Shown piece after piece: positions 10,860 through 22,261 of a stretch of 64,000 nucleotides of DNA. Every line of letters begins with the position of its first letter. The stretch's first letter is position 1. This stretch comes from Micrasema longulum. Its lineage: Eukaryota; Arthropoda; Insecta; Trichoptera; Brachycentridae. The stretch is taken from positions 186,001 to 250,000 of the forward strand of contig JAGVSM010002731.1 in NCBI GenBank assembly GCA_022494885.1. The letters are read 5' to 3'. The position numbers and the translations under genes were made by a program. The notes under the pieces are model-generated. The model was not told the DNA's origin, ran no database searches, and saw only the letters and a program-made list of their open reading frames with translations.

Positions 10860-11399
10860 TAATTTCATTGGATCAAAATAATAAAACGGTTACGAGAGGC
10901 ATTGTAAGAGTAGGTTCGAAGCAAGAGGGGAAGAAAATAAAGATTTAGTGGGGGAAATACACGAATTCTCACAACGTAAAGTCCCGGAAACGTTAAGTGA
11001 GATAAGACTTCCATAGAAAGTTTTTAACTTTCTTTACAAAGTATTATATGGCTGTTTCATTGGCTGCTCGGAAATACATGAATTAGAGGAACAAAATAAA
11101 ACAGATATTTCACTTTTAAATTTAATACAGAATATTTTTTTTATTATTCCATAATATTTTTAATATGCCTAAATATTTTTATACGTTGATTCTCCTAGAA
11201 ATGAACTATAAGCCACGCAAGTTAACGCCTCTATGATTAATATTTTTAATTCACTCGGCGATACAGAGTAAAAATACCCGGAAAACGAGGGGAAAAGACA
11301 GTTTGGTCTTACCGAATACTAAAAAGCGACTGGCCGTTGCTGCGTAAAAGCCCTGTTTCAAATGTACAGGTAGAGTCATACGCAATATCAACATATTTT
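10860..11399. other. Repeat-poor stretch, possible unique DNA
   Basis: More balanced base composition than the flanks, with motifs such as GGTTACGAGAGGCATTG and CGGAAACGTTAAGTGAG. It is not shared with other parts of the window and shows no long open frame. It may be unique noncoding or regulatory DNA, but nothing proves function. Confidence 0.25.
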
Positions 11400-11995
11400 A
11401 ATATATATTTTTAGGAGAACTAGACTTTGGACTGACGGATGACGTTGAAATACTTCCACAGTAGATAAGTTCTCGTGGTAGATCTAGCTAAACAAAATAT
11501 TTGCCTTTCTGATCATGTGCTTTCACTTCGCTCTTGTCGAGAGAAAACACTTTCCATTCCTCGACATACCACATCATTTTCCAACAATCTATTTTCTGTT
11601 CAACATGTCAGACTTTGTAATGAACTATCACTTCATAAAAAAATCACGTTTTTTCGCCACATGTAATAAACGCCTGAAAAATTATTTTATATCCTTTAAA
11701 CTTCTATATTTTTTATTCCTTTTTTTTCCTTGATTTTCCTTTTGTCATCTTTTAAAGTCTTTATCCATTCCTACATTCCATGAATTCCATTTTCATTATA
11801 TTATGTAAAAAACGAAGATATTTTTGTAAATAAACTTGTCTATACAAGATCTATATGCCCACTAAAAAACAGCTGTAATTTAAAAGTATGTAAATTTATG
11901 CACATTTTTTATTGATGGATGGAAGATATGCCTTTTGTAGTAAGTACTTTTTGTACTCCAATTTTCAATAAATAAAATAAATCAATAAGTACTAG
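11400..11995 (+). mobile_element. LINE C-terminus and 3' UTR remnant
   Basis: Plus-strand translation gives REKTLSIPRHTTSFSNNLFS then VQHVRLCNELSLHK. This is the usual LINE C-terminal pattern in which a basic PRH-T-F block precedes V-x-x-RLWN-LP. The expected Trp is replaced by Cys. A long T-rich 3' UTR ends in AATAAATAAAATAAATCAAT near 11970-11995. It is a 5'-truncated dead copy. Confidence 0.6.
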
Positions 11996-11999
11996 CTAG

Positions 12000-13085
12000 T
12001 ATGGTTTACCAAATAAACATGAAATTCCATAAGGATTGGTAAATATAACAAATAACTATAGTGATTACTTAAAATAACCATCAATGACTGTGTACTAGTC
12101 CTGTAAATGTTTTGATTAATTATTTTCTAATAATTACTTCATCTCTTTTTTTATATATCAGTCTATCTACATATTGATACCTTTATTTCTGTTGCTATGT
12201 ATAATGTATATTCCTACTTGTTCTAGAATGTTACTGTTTTTGACTTCAATATTTCTTTCTTACTATATTCACATATTGCAAATAAAGTATTGTATTATTT
12301 ATAACCTTTTCCTTAAGTCATATAATACATCGCATGTTACTCCAAAACGTATTTTTGCTGTTGTTTTGTTATGTATACAAAAGTTATAAGTTTTGTTGTC
12401 TGTATTTGCCACTTTTGAATTTTATTTTAATGATTTTATTTAATATTTTTTTAAAGGCTAAAGCCATTAAACATGTAAATAAATATGTACCCAGGGTAAA
12501 AATAAGTGAAATGACTCGGCATTTTATCATCATTCAAACAACTCTTTAATTATTTTAAGCGAATATATATTTAAACTCCGAGGGTGAAATCTTTGCAGCC
12601 CGCCCCTGAATCCTTTCGAATCTTTTAAATTTAAATAAAATTCCCGGCGTTTAGTGTATCTTTGTATACTTTCAGCAGATTCCGCCCAAGTCGTGTTCCC
12701 GCTAGGGCGGGAGGACCCAACTTGAAGAATTATCTGAAGAAGTCATTTAAATATACAAAAACATTTTATCCCTTCCGCTAAACGTTAAAATCGCATTTGT
12801 GCTTTGGCTGCTTCATTTCGTCTACCTTTAACCAATCCTTTACTGATGAAGTAACGTTACTGAATGATTGTTTATTCATACTACAGTACCTACGCTGATC
12901 TCAAAGCCATAAAAGTGAACTAAACCAATTGGATTTCCGTATTACGAGCCAAATGGTATATTCGCGTTGTCAAACCGTTATGGTCGTAAAGTGTATTTTA
13001 GAGTACTTGTGCATTTGTAGTTAACTATTCAGATATGTCCACGTAGCAACTACATGTGTAAATGTAAATAAAATATCACAGGTTT
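12000..13085. other. No gene recognised
   Basis: The left half is low-complexity and T-rich. The right half (about 12560-13010) has more balanced composition and no repeat recognised elsewhere in the window. The open frames at 12174-12549 are hydrophobic translations of T-rich DNA and are not credible genes. Confidence 0.35.
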
Positions 13086-13089
13086 ATTG

Positions 13090-13640
13090 AAAACGTGCTT
13101 CACATTGCAATATTTTAGTACAAGTCGATGGCTGGCACCTATAGCAAACTCTTTCTATCTCTGGCGACCGTCCGTCTAAGAAAGACAATGGTGATCGAGT
13201 TCTTAATTTAAAAACAAATGTGGCAAACAGTTTTTCCAGTGACTAAAGTCTTTACGGAACCTACACATTCAACCACATCTTTCACACTTCCAGGTTGTGA
13301 GGAGGGCTCCAGTAGGTAGCTGCTTTGCTTGCTGTTTTCTAAGCCTTAAATTTTCCAGCCAGGGGTCATAGTGTGCCGCTTTGCCCTTCTTTTCGGCTCC
13401 TTTTAACACATGTATATCCTTTGCGAGACCTTACCTATGATCACCGTTAAAGAAAAAAAGCCTTTATGTTACGTTTACAGACGTCTTCAAATTGCAATTG
13501 CTGACCACCGTGGATCTTTTGGCATCACAGAGTTCTCCGTACGTATAGCAGACTAACGGTTCTGCTTTCATGCGGCAAAAAAGTAATAGCATATGCTGAT
13601 TAACAAGGTATTGCCTATGACCCATAAGAAAATAATAATG
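13090..13640 (-). mobile_element. LINE C-terminus with zinc-finger-like tail
   Basis: Minus-strand translation around 13440-13200 gives KGAEKKGKAAHYDPWLEN, then LRLRKQQAKQLPTGALLTTW, then a C-x2-C ... H-x4-C arrangement (KCERCG, a stop, MC, then SHWKNC). Several insect LINE ORFs end with such a C2HC finger after a basic region. An in-frame stop falls inside the finger. Downstream on that strand is 3' UTR including a GACGGACGGTCGCC stretch. It is a dead copy; the clade is uncertain. Confidence 0.5.
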
Positions 13641-14360
13641 TAAATGATTATCTAATAAAAATTACGTTCAAGTGAAAATTAATTTAATTTGAAAATCATG
13701 CCAAACAAAAATGCCCATTTAAGGAGAATGACGCATCCAATTGTGCAAAATTTGAAGCAAACTGTATGTTTTTCGAGAATGGCGCTTCAAATTTGGAAAA
13801 TTTTAAACAATGTTTGAATTTTTCAATTTATTTCAGACATTTGCTGAAATGAGTTTGAGAATGCAAATTCTGAAAATAGCAGACTGTTTGAGAAAGACCA
13901 AACTAAAAAATATTCTGTTCAAATATGGAGGTTTGTTATGCAGAAATCAGCCCGCCATTGAAAAGTGAAACTGAGATAATAGCACTTTTGTGAAAAGAGT
14001 GAATGATCAAATCTACACAACAGTTAAAAAAGTTTTTTACTTTGACTGCATACATTCGTTTTTTATAAAACAAAAAAGAAATAAATTATATATTTGACGA
14101 AGAGTTTTAATGATTTTTTAAATCTAGTTGACCGCAGCGCGTTAACAGCCGGCCCTAGTAAAACTATGACGTATGTTGTGTCATTATGAATTAAACGTAT
14201 TATTTTATATTTTTATTAGGGTGCTTATTGTAAAGAACCACTTGATTAATTTGACATAATAACTTTTTAGTTATAAAGGAATTATGGCCTTTTTTTAAGT
14301 CTTGCTGATACACAACCTGAAATATGCATTTTGCAGAAAACTACCAGATCTAATATTGTT
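13640..14360. other. No gene or repeat recognised
   Basis: AT-rich sequence with short imperfect direct similarity between about 13735-13750 and 13775-13795 (GAGAATG-CGC followed by AATT). No coding or mobile-element signature. Confidence 0.4.
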
Positions 14361-14384
14361 TGATATCTCATTCGAGGTGATATG

Positions 14385-15235
14385 TTAGGTTTCATAATTC
14401 GAATGAGTAAACACTTTGATAATCCAAAGGCCCTAATTTCATTATATTATACATTTGTCAGAAGCCATTTGAAATACGCATCTCAGATATGAAATCCCCA
14501 GTATGCCATATATAAGTAGAATAGAAAATATTCAAAACAAATGTATAAAGTACCTTTAATACAAAACCGGTATTTCTTATGTATCTACTCTCACTGCCTC
14601 CACCTTCCATAGAATCATTTCTCTACAATACCGCAGAGTGTGTGCGGACCAACTACTGCTTTACAAAATTATGACCGGAATGGTTGACTGTACAAAGCTG
14701 CTTGGTTTAATAACAATACATGTGCCAGCCAGGATTTGTAGACGGTACCACCTGTTTCATGTACCAATAAGTAAAACATCGTGTGTTAAAAATGCTTTTT
14801 TTCGTAGGACTTTTTCAGTGTACAATACAAAATTTAAAAATATAAATTACACAAACATCACTCTGTCAGATTTAAAATTTACACTAAAAATGCATTATGT
14901 AACTTAGTAGACATTATAATAATAAATATGTACATCTCCCTTCCCCTCCTTATCCTCTCTTTAAGCGTCTTTGTCCTAATCCCGTCCAATTTACAGTAAC
15001 TTAATGTTCCTAAAATATATTTTTTTTTATCTTTGATTATTGAGTACATGAAAAGAACATTTTTATATGTATAAATTGTATGTATTTATTTGATATGTAA
15101 TATATTTTCTTTATTAACTTTGTATACTATGTGGAAATCTGTTATTAGTTCTGAGTTTATACACTATATATGTTTGTTTACTATAAATATGTATGTAGAA
15201 CTGTTGATTTCCAAATAAAATAAAATAAAAATACT
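14385..15235 (+). mobile_element. LINE beta, C-terminal RT region and 3' UTR
   Basis: Translation includes a thumb-like LYYTFVRSHLKYASQ, then IENIQNKCIKYL, then (from 14638) VCADQLLLYKIMTGMVDC, IHVPARICRRYHLFHVP and a C-terminal KFKNINY-NI stop near 14905. These are the standard landmarks C-terminal to the catalytic YADD of CR1/Jockey-group LINEs. Two stops lie in the upstream part. The 3' UTR ends CTGTTGATTTCC then AATAAAATAAAATAAAA near 15205-15235. A minus-strand copy lies at 38355-39060. Confidence 0.75.
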
Positions 15236-15239
15236 GTTT

Positions 15240-16065
15240 TTCAATTAATGCATTTATAAAATTTTTTTTTTTTTTTTATCTACTTCAATTTATTAAAGAA
15301 AACTAGATATCTGGAGGCATTCATTTTCCCATCAGCATCCATACTGTTAACTAAATAATCTTTATTCGTAAAAATACACAATCGATCGATACAAAATCGT
15401 AATACATATATTCGGATGTGACGCTCAACTAGATCCTTTGTTCCCCCTCGAGTTCCGCGCACGCGCCAGTTGACGCATTATTATTGGTTATGCCTAGAGC
15501 GCCATTGTCACCCCTAGCGGTCGATCATTGAAGTTATACGTGTGGCGCAAATATTCAAATATTAGCTTACAATATCGCAAGATTTTCTGGTGCTGTGGGT
15601 GTTTTCTGCAAATTGAGAAATGCAGTTTTTGTGATCAGCACTAGTTTTCAGATGGTGATAATTATTACAGTTTTTTGTATGAAAATGGCCTGGCTGTTTT
15701 AAACAAAACATGGTATAGACGTTTTTGTACCCGATAGCACTAAAATATCATTGTTTACAAATTTTAAACTGGCTGCTTTCTGCATTACTACGTTTTTACA
15801 GTACTGATTTTGTCATGTTGTGCTAGCCAAAAATCTTTAATGTATTAGGAATCACGGCGTTTAGATGAAGAAGTTCAGTGCTACGGGAAATTATATTTTA
15901 AAAGTTTTTTTTTATACGCTGTAAAAATAAGAGCATTTAATTGTACGACGAAGTTTCTCTAAAATGTATGAAAAAGTTAATAACCATTAACTACTTTCAA
16001 TAACTCACCTATCATGAACTTCCAACATAATTATACTAATACTATTGAATAAAATAACTGTTATA
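15240..16065. other. No gene recognised
   Basis: Contains a GC-richer patch at about 15440-15560 (GCGCACGCGCCAGTTGACGC, later CCCCTAGCGGTCG) in AT-rich surroundings. It may be an old DNA-transposon remnant or unique DNA. Nothing else identifiable. Confidence 0.3.
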
Positions 16066-16069
16066 TATC

Positions 16070-17480
16070 AATTGAAGACATTTTGTTGGCAATAAGCAAA
16101 CTTACTGATAAAAAATATATTGGTCCTGATGGCATACCCGAAATAGTACAAACAAACTGTAAACTTGCTTTTGCTAAACCATTGTTTATATTGTTTAATT
16201 TATCATTGACATCGGGAAAACAATCTGCAAGTTGATGTACTCTATACTGACTTTTCTGAGACCCTCGACAAAGTCGATGATAAAATTCTATACTCTAAAC
16301 TTTATGCTTTTGGCATTAGAGACCCGTTCCTGTCGTTAGTAAAATTCTATCTCTCCCAAAGAAAACAAAGTGTCATGATTTATATTTTAACCTCAAATAG
16401 TTTAATGTTTACATCAGGTGTACCGCAAGGTGCTCATTTAGTCCCCTTTCTTTTTAATTTATTTGTAAATGAGATTGTTAATGCGTCCTCTACCACAAAA
16501 TTTTAGCTTTTTGCTGACGATAATAAGACTCTTAAAGTCATTAAAAATGTTTGTCTCTGTCTTGTTTTACAAGATGATACAGATTATTTTCATGTCTGAT
16601 GCAAAATAAATAACCTCGGATTAAATATAAACAAATGCAAAATAATTTCTTATCGTAGATCTAAAAAAAATATTGTTTTTGATTATAAACTTAATGACCA
16701 AATTATTTCCGTTGTAACTTCAATAAGAGATCTTGAGGTGATTCTAGATAACAAACTATTTTTTTATGAATACATTGACTATATACTCGTAATTAACAAA
16801 CCTCTTGAATATTTTGGATTTATTAATAGAGCTACATCTGATTTTGAAAACATATTAACTCTAAAAACACTTTACTGCTCATTGGTTTGTCCCATTCTTG
16901 AAAAGGCCTCTGCAATATGATCTCCTTCATATGTTATTCACATAAATCGCATAGAATCAGTTCAGCATAAATTTATCAAAAAAATTGCGTACAAACTAGG
17001 AATCACAAGAGATCACTATAACTATACCGACATGGAACTTTTCCTGAATATATCCAGTCTCTCACAACGTCGATTTAGTGCAGATTTAATTTCCATGTTT
17101 GAAATACTTAACAGTTTATTTGATGTTTCGACTATTCTCCAACAAATATATCTTAATGTTCCTTCACGTAGACTTAGAAATAATGAAATTGTGTTCCTCG
17201 GTCATCATAAGACTAATTATGGTTTCCACGCGCATCTACCGAGAATGATTAGATTTGTAAATGAAAATCAAGATCCAAATTATTTTGATTGTCAATTGAG
17301 TTTTTTTACAAATAGACGAAAGAAATATTCCCAAAGAATTGACTTAATATTTGAAGAATTAACCTGGATTCCATAATACTTGTCTAATGTTTTAACTTGT
17401 CTTTGATGTTCTTTATTATATTTCTTATATTATTTGTTACTATCATATTATTTTTAAGTTTGAAAATTCTTGATGGAAGT
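16070..17480 (+). mobile_element. LINE gamma, partial reverse transcriptase
   Basis: The longest RT remnant in the window. Upstream (16074-16233, another frame) has IGPDGIPE. From 16234 to 17376 one frame reads through: YTDFSETLDKVDDKI (motif A), FTSGVPQGAHLVPFLFN (motif B), LFADDN (motif C, the catalytic pair present), NINKCK, the thumb, RIESVQHKFIKKIAYKLG, and a C-terminus including SRRLRNNEIVF and LPRMIRFVNE. Only three in-frame stops (16504, 16597, 16918) break it. The region normally between GPDGIP and motif A is missing, so an internal deletion joins SGKQSAS to VDVLYTDF at about 16230. Jockey/CR1 group; inactive. Confidence 0.85.
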
Positions 17481-17538
17481 TCGTTGTAATTTATTATATA
17501 AATAAAACACGAGTGATACTTTAATCCACAAATTTGGA

Positions 17539-17589
17539 ATATCCAGTGACCGGTTTCATCGCTTTCGCGACATCTTCGAGACTGGTATC
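17539..17589 (-). ncRNA. Hammerhead-like motif, left arm
   Basis: Minus strand: stem I GATACCAGT pairs with ACTGGATATT across the motif (one bulge). Between them are CTCGAAGATG, stem II TCGC-GAAA-GCGA, then TGAAAC and CCGGTC. The overall hammerhead layout (stem I, core 1, stem II, GAAA core, short CCGG stem III, GTC site) is kept, but core 1 is longer than CUGAUGA, so catalytic competence is unclear. Confidence 0.55.
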
Positions 17590-17924
17590 TTTATTAAAAA
17601 GTTAAATGTATTTATACAGAACAGAGGTAAGGATACATAATTCAAAGTTAAATGTAAGTAAATTAAATAAAGTTATTTTTATCTTAAGGATCATTATCAA
17701 CAAATTTTCTTTGGGTTAACTAATGAATTGATATAATGCTATTTTAGTGAATTTAAGTATTTTATTTTATTTTTGGTGTCTCATCTTTCGTGAGTGTGGT
17801 TTTGTAAATAATGATTTCTGAAAAACAAAGGGTAAAAAAAACTTTATTTAATTTACTTTCATATAACTTTGAATTATCTAACCTTACCTCTGTTCTGTAA
17901 AAATACATTTAACTTTTTAATAAA

Positions 17925-17976
17925 GATACCAGTCTCGAATATGTCGCGAAAGCGATGAAACCGGTCACTGGATATT
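17925..17976 (+). ncRNA. Hammerhead-like motif, right arm
   Basis: Inverted counterpart of the left-arm motif: GATACCAGT, CTCGAATATG, TCGCGAAAGCGA, TGAAAC, CCGGTC, ACTGGATATT. One core-1 base differs from the left arm (AATATG for AAGATG), while stems I and II are unchanged. Confidence 0.55.
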
Positions 17977-18499
17977 CCAAATTTGTGAATTAAAGTATCA
18001 CTCGTGTTTTATTGATATAATAAATATATCATATCATTGTTTTTCGTTACCTGATATGTTTAAATTGAACATTGTCCGTAAATTTTTCAAGTAAATGACG
18101 TCATAAACTCTTTCAAATCAAACAATAATAGAGTTTTGTGGTAGATTTCTGGTTTCCGGGGAGCTAACTCACCAATCAGGACAACACTCACCGACGAGAA
18201 CTAGTAAAGTCACGCGCGAAGTAATAAAAAAAAATACCAAATTTTGAAAAAATCGCGGCGATGATAATACTATACATAAAAATAAATATTAAGGCTTACT
18301 ACGATAGTCTATTAAAAAAAAAAAAAAACAGTGATCGAATGAAACTTTTTTTTGTTAAGTCGTCTAAGACAACTTTTGATAAAATAAATCAAGACTGGGA
18401 CATTTGTTGGCAGACCTTAGGATTTTGGGCAATGCGGAGTGGAATATTTGTAAAACGCGGAATGAATTGGTGCAACGTAAATTTTTGAAATCGTTAATG

Positions 18500-18995
18500 T
18501 TTAGAATTTGATCAAATACTTTCATAATTAACTATTATGATCGTTTAGAGTTCTTTTATATCTCTAGGCTGGTTTGATATTCTTGCACAAATTAATATCT
18601 AACTTTATTGATGCCCATGATATCCTTGCTCAGATATACCTTGCGTACCCCTGTCTTTGCTGTGAGAAATTATAAAACTAACAAAGGATTCTTTTCTCCT
18701 CTGCCAAGGATCCTCAGAACAGTGAACGAAATCTCATCAAACGGTACTGTCGATGTGTTCCTACAGCAAGGACTAGCATTCAAGAAGCAAGTGATGTTGT
18801 CACTCTTGACTCGCAATGACACACTCGCCATGTCCGCCTAAATTATACCATATTTATACCTTTTGTCAATTATACCTTTTGTAAATTTAAACACATTTTA
18901 AGACTGTTTAGATTAAGTGTTATATATATTAATTAATGCAAATCTGTTAGGGCTTGCACAAGCCTGTTGATTAGTTTTAAAAAATATATTTAAAA
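18500..18995 (+). mobile_element. LINE gamma-related C-terminus and 3' end
   Basis: The reading frame at 18608-18841 includes TPVFAVRNYKTNKGFFSPLP then RILRTVNEISS. This aligns with SRRLRNN ... HHKTNYGFHAHLPRMIRFVNE of the LINE at 17160-17270. It is a second, more 5'-truncated member of the same or a sister family, on the same strand. The 3' end near 18960-18995 is A-rich. Confidence 0.65.
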
Positions 18996-19439
18996 AAAAA
19001 CATAATTAGATCTTTAGTTTTCAGTTCGAAAAGATAAATTTTGTCTTAGACATCTTGTCGAGATCTTAAATTAGAAATGTGAATTCACCCACGTAATAAA
19101 GAATGCACTTAATCAAAAGAATACAGTAGTGTGCAGTAAAAACTCCACCCCTATTACAAATGTTATCTCTACGAGGATTTTTACCTCCGCTAAACGATGT
19201 GCATATTTTTTCATTCCTTAAGCTACCTTTAACGATTTTGTCTTAACGCCGTTTATCATCAAAACGTTCACCGACATTTTTTCTGCAAATTAGAATGGTT
19301 ACTTTTAAAAAAATAATGAAAAAACTACTTCTTGTAAATTTGCCGCTACTTTAAATAGAAATTGGATAATTTTATGTTTGCAACACGTTTGTAGGAAAAT
19401 TCAATAAATCTTTGTTTTTTTTCAAATAAACTTTCATTT

Positions 19440-19687
19440 TGCATTATTCGCTTTCCGTACCTAATGATGCATAAAGCACTGCATTGGTAAACCAATAGCA
19501 GCGCATCTTGATAATTTTTTTGACATGAGGGTAAGATGATTAGTCGGATGCCAGTCCAGGGACTATGAAATAGTCTGCAAAAACACATCTTTTAAATAAA
19601 TATTTCATGTCAACCATGTCAGAAATCGAAGCCGAGACATTTTGCATGGCAGGCAAATGCGCTGACCACTTACACTACGAGGCCGAA
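19440..19687 (-). repeat. SINE-2, diverged full-length copy
   Basis: Minus strand reads GGCCTCGTAGTGTAAGTGGTCA (A box), a mutated B box near 19620-19640, the shared body (CCCTGGACTGGCATCC), and a decayed 3' end. It aligns over its length with 10383-10648 and 43158-43415. Confidence 0.65.
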
Positions 19688-19896
19688 TATATGTGCCGAA
19701 ATAGCACTTAAATATCGAAAAAATTTATTGATATTTGAAATATTAACTTTGTGGTCAATTATTAAAATTGATATTATAATTAGTGCATCTTGGTGTTAGC
19801 TTCTAATAGCCTGTCTCATCGGCATGTTGGTTTTATACATTATTACAACTACTTAACTACTATGGTGAAGGTATATGGTGAGATCAGCATGTTAGT

Positions 19897-19954
19897 GTAT
19901 TCAGTGTCCTGAGGAAGGGACGGCAACGTCTCGAAACCGGTAGACATAGAATAC
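19897..19954 (+). ncRNA. Near-canonical hammerhead ribozyme motif
   Basis: Stem I strands GTATTCAGTGTC and GACATAGAATAC pair at 11 of 12 positions (one A-A mismatch, one G-U). Core 1 is CTGAGGA, matching CUGANGA. One extra A follows, then stem II GGGACG-GCAA-CGTCTC (6 bp, GNRA loop). Core 2 is GAAA, stem III only ACC/GGT, and the cleavage triplet is GTA (an NUH site). All conserved core bases are present and in order; the extra A before stem II and the loopless stem III are the departures. Minimal stem III is typical of PLE and retrozyme hammerheads, which act as dimers. The host element is not clear, and no inverted partner was found nearby. Confidence 0.7.
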
Positions 19955-20067
19955 AGTAGAGATGGTAAAAAAAACGAAATAGGATATTAATTCACAAATT
20001 AAAATGATTTTTTACAAAGAACATATTTTAATTTTTTTAATACAGCTAGGGCAAAACCGTACTTATG

Positions 20068-21015
20068 ACTCTTTTTTTATTTTTTTTTTATTTATTTAAC
20101 TTTTTGTACATAATGTTATTTGTACATTGGCGGGCTTATTGCCAAATGGCAATTTCTTCCAACCAACCAATAAAATAAAAGTTTTATTTTTATAATTCAA
20201 GTTACAGAACATATTCAATAGAAAAAAAAAAAAGATTAAAAAGTAAAAATATATAAAAATAGAAATAAACGTATTTGTTTATAAATTACCTTAAATCAAA
20301 ACTATTACTCAATGGGAAAAGGAAAAAAAGGAAAAAGGAAAAAGGAAAGGAGGAGAGATTAAGGAAGAGAAAGGAGATGTTTCTTCAGACGTGATTTAAA
20401 CAGAGATAATGTAGTAACATCTTTGATGGTGGATGGGAGATGATTCCACAGTCGAGCCGCATGGACACTATATGAGTTAGAGAAGAAAGAGGAATTGTGG
20501 ATGGGTATTAAGAGAGTGCCTTGAGAATTAGAACGAAGAGGTAAACCATGAACTGATAAGCGTTGAAATTTTTCACGCAGGTATATAGGAGCGTTAGGAC
20601 TATGAAGTACATTGAACAGAAGTGAGAGGGAGTGATAGTCTCTCCGCTGTCTAATTTTGAGCCATTTCAGTTGCCTACGATAATCAGAAATGTGGTCATA
20701 TTTCCTAAGACCAAAAATGTACCTTATGCATGTATTCTGAAGTCGTTCAAGTTTATCGAGTTGCTCACAGCTTAAATCAGTCATGGAAACATCAGCGTAA
20801 TCTAGAATGGGTAGTAGTAATGCTTGTACAAGAGTGCATTTAGTACTCATGGGTAAGAATTTTTGCAACCTTCTAAGTGAGTGTAGACTGAAAAATATTT
20901 TTCGGCTTAATTCATTAGTATGAGCTCGCCAGCAGAGATGTTCATCCATTAGTACTCCTAGACTCTTCAAGCGAAAGAAAAAATTAAGAAACAGTTTCAC
21001 ATATCCTGACAAATT
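20068..21015 (-). mobile_element. LINE alpha, RT C-terminal ORF and 3' UTR
   Basis: An uninterrupted minus-strand frame (21012-20359) encodes the RT thumb and C-terminus: KSLGVLMDEHLCWRAHTNEL, LLPILDYADVSMTDL, LERLQNTCIRYIFGL, then SVHAARLWNHLPSTI and LFKSRLKKHLL before the stop. These are textbook CR1/Jockey-group landmarks; the catalytic half is missing by 5' truncation. The 3' UTR carries a hairpin (ATTGCC-ATTT-GGCAAT) followed by AAGCCCGCC and ends in AAATAAATAAAA near 20070-20100. The frame is intact over 654 bp, so this copy is relatively recent. It abuts a beta-type 3' end at 21040. Confidence 0.85.
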
Positions 21016-21039
21016 TGTTTTTCTGAATTAGTTTCAGCA

Positions 21040-21500
21040 GCTATTTTTTTAAATTTTTTTATTTTATTTTTTTATTGGGGATATCAACAGTAATAGATGT
21101 AACAAAAATATAAAAAATGAAATATACGGAGAATAAAACCAATAACAGATATCCACAGAAATACATTAAATACACGTATAATACATACTAGTGTGTTTGT
21201 GTGGGTGTAATTGAGTGAGAGGGTGTTATATTGGAATGAAGGTGGACATGTGTGTAAATATTGCACAAGTGTCTAGTGTCGAAAATATGAATATATATAT
21301 AAAATATTAAGAATAAGAGATAAAATAAAATGAAATAAAATAAAATAAAATAAGACTTCATTATTGAAACTAAGCATAAGACAAAAAGTATGTTTTAAGA
21401 CGCGAATTTTAAGTGTTATTTTTTTACAATCAAATTGATCAATAAATAATAATAATAAATAAATGAATAAATTCGTACCAAATTTTTTGCACACGTTGCT
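21040..21500 (-). mobile_element. LINE beta-type 3' UTR fragment
   Basis: Minus strand contains GGATATCTGTTATTGG and CTGTTGATATCCCC followed by AATAAAAAAATAAAAT, the beta-type terminal pattern. There is no coding part. An AAAAT-type microsatellite lies at about 21320-21352. Confidence 0.45.
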
Positions 21501-22255
21501 CTATATTGTTATTTTGAAGCCATTTCATGAAACAGTTTAATTTGTGAAATTGTAACTGTTACTGCTCCTCCTTTTATTACCATAACGTCCATCTCTAGTT
21601 AGTTAGATTCGCATGTTAATGTAATAAATAACTTCATTGGAAGCCATTATTAAATGGGCTTGAATCATTTACCAAAATTCATAAAAGCATCGCTGTTTTT
21701 TATTTTGACTTTTCTATTCATATTGAAAAACTTAATACGTGCAGTTAGAATATCAGATTTTTTAATATTTTTGAACATTTGAATCGTGTATCTATTCTGA
21801 AAAATGGTATATAAAAATGGTGTAGAAATCAAGTAATTTTTCGTAAAAGAATTTCTATGTCTAGCCATAGAGAAGCAAAGCACTGCAGCTGTAATTAAAG
21901 AAATACGAACGGCCAAGAAATTACCTCAATTCAAACGTTTGTGCTAATTAAGTTGCTACTCTTTTTACTCAATTAACTTGGCCATCTAAAAGCTACAATA
22001 TTCAAGTATTACCTCCTTCCTGCATTTTTTAATTGAACCTTTAGAAATTTTCTTCGAAATATAATACTTTTATTCGATTGGTTTTTTAAAAAAATAAAAT
22101 TAAAAGGATGAAATTTGCAATACAAGGCAGACGTGGTTTTATGTTTCATTTGACGGAAATTGTGAGAATGAATTGTAATTCAGATATTTAGTAAATTATC
22201 TGCGTTAGATTGATCATCTTACTTTCATGGTACCTAATCAATGCCCAGTTAGATG
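21501..22255. other. No gene or repeat recognised
   Basis: AT-rich. A minus-strand 83-codon open frame (21665-21916) is Lys/Ile/Asn-rich without recognisable domain and is judged a chance frame. Confidence 0.4.
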
Positions 22256-22261
22256 AAGGTA

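Larger units (their letters stand above)
17489..18025. mobile_element. Non-autonomous hammerhead-bearing inverted-repeat element, copy 1
   Basis: Two arms of about 185 bp (17489-17677 and 17842-18025) are inverted copies of each other around a 165-bp centre without an ORF. Each arm carries a hammerhead-like motif. The arrangement resembles the paired terminal repeats of a PLE with the coding body missing. A second copy of the left arm and centre lies at 46788-47140. The left arm begins right after the LINE gamma 3' UTR. Confidence 0.7.

Noticed and set aside
12174..12549. Two overlapping hydrophobic frames that could suggest membrane proteins
   Set aside because: Hydrophobicity comes from T-rich DNA; there is no consistent start, no conservation evidence and no partner.
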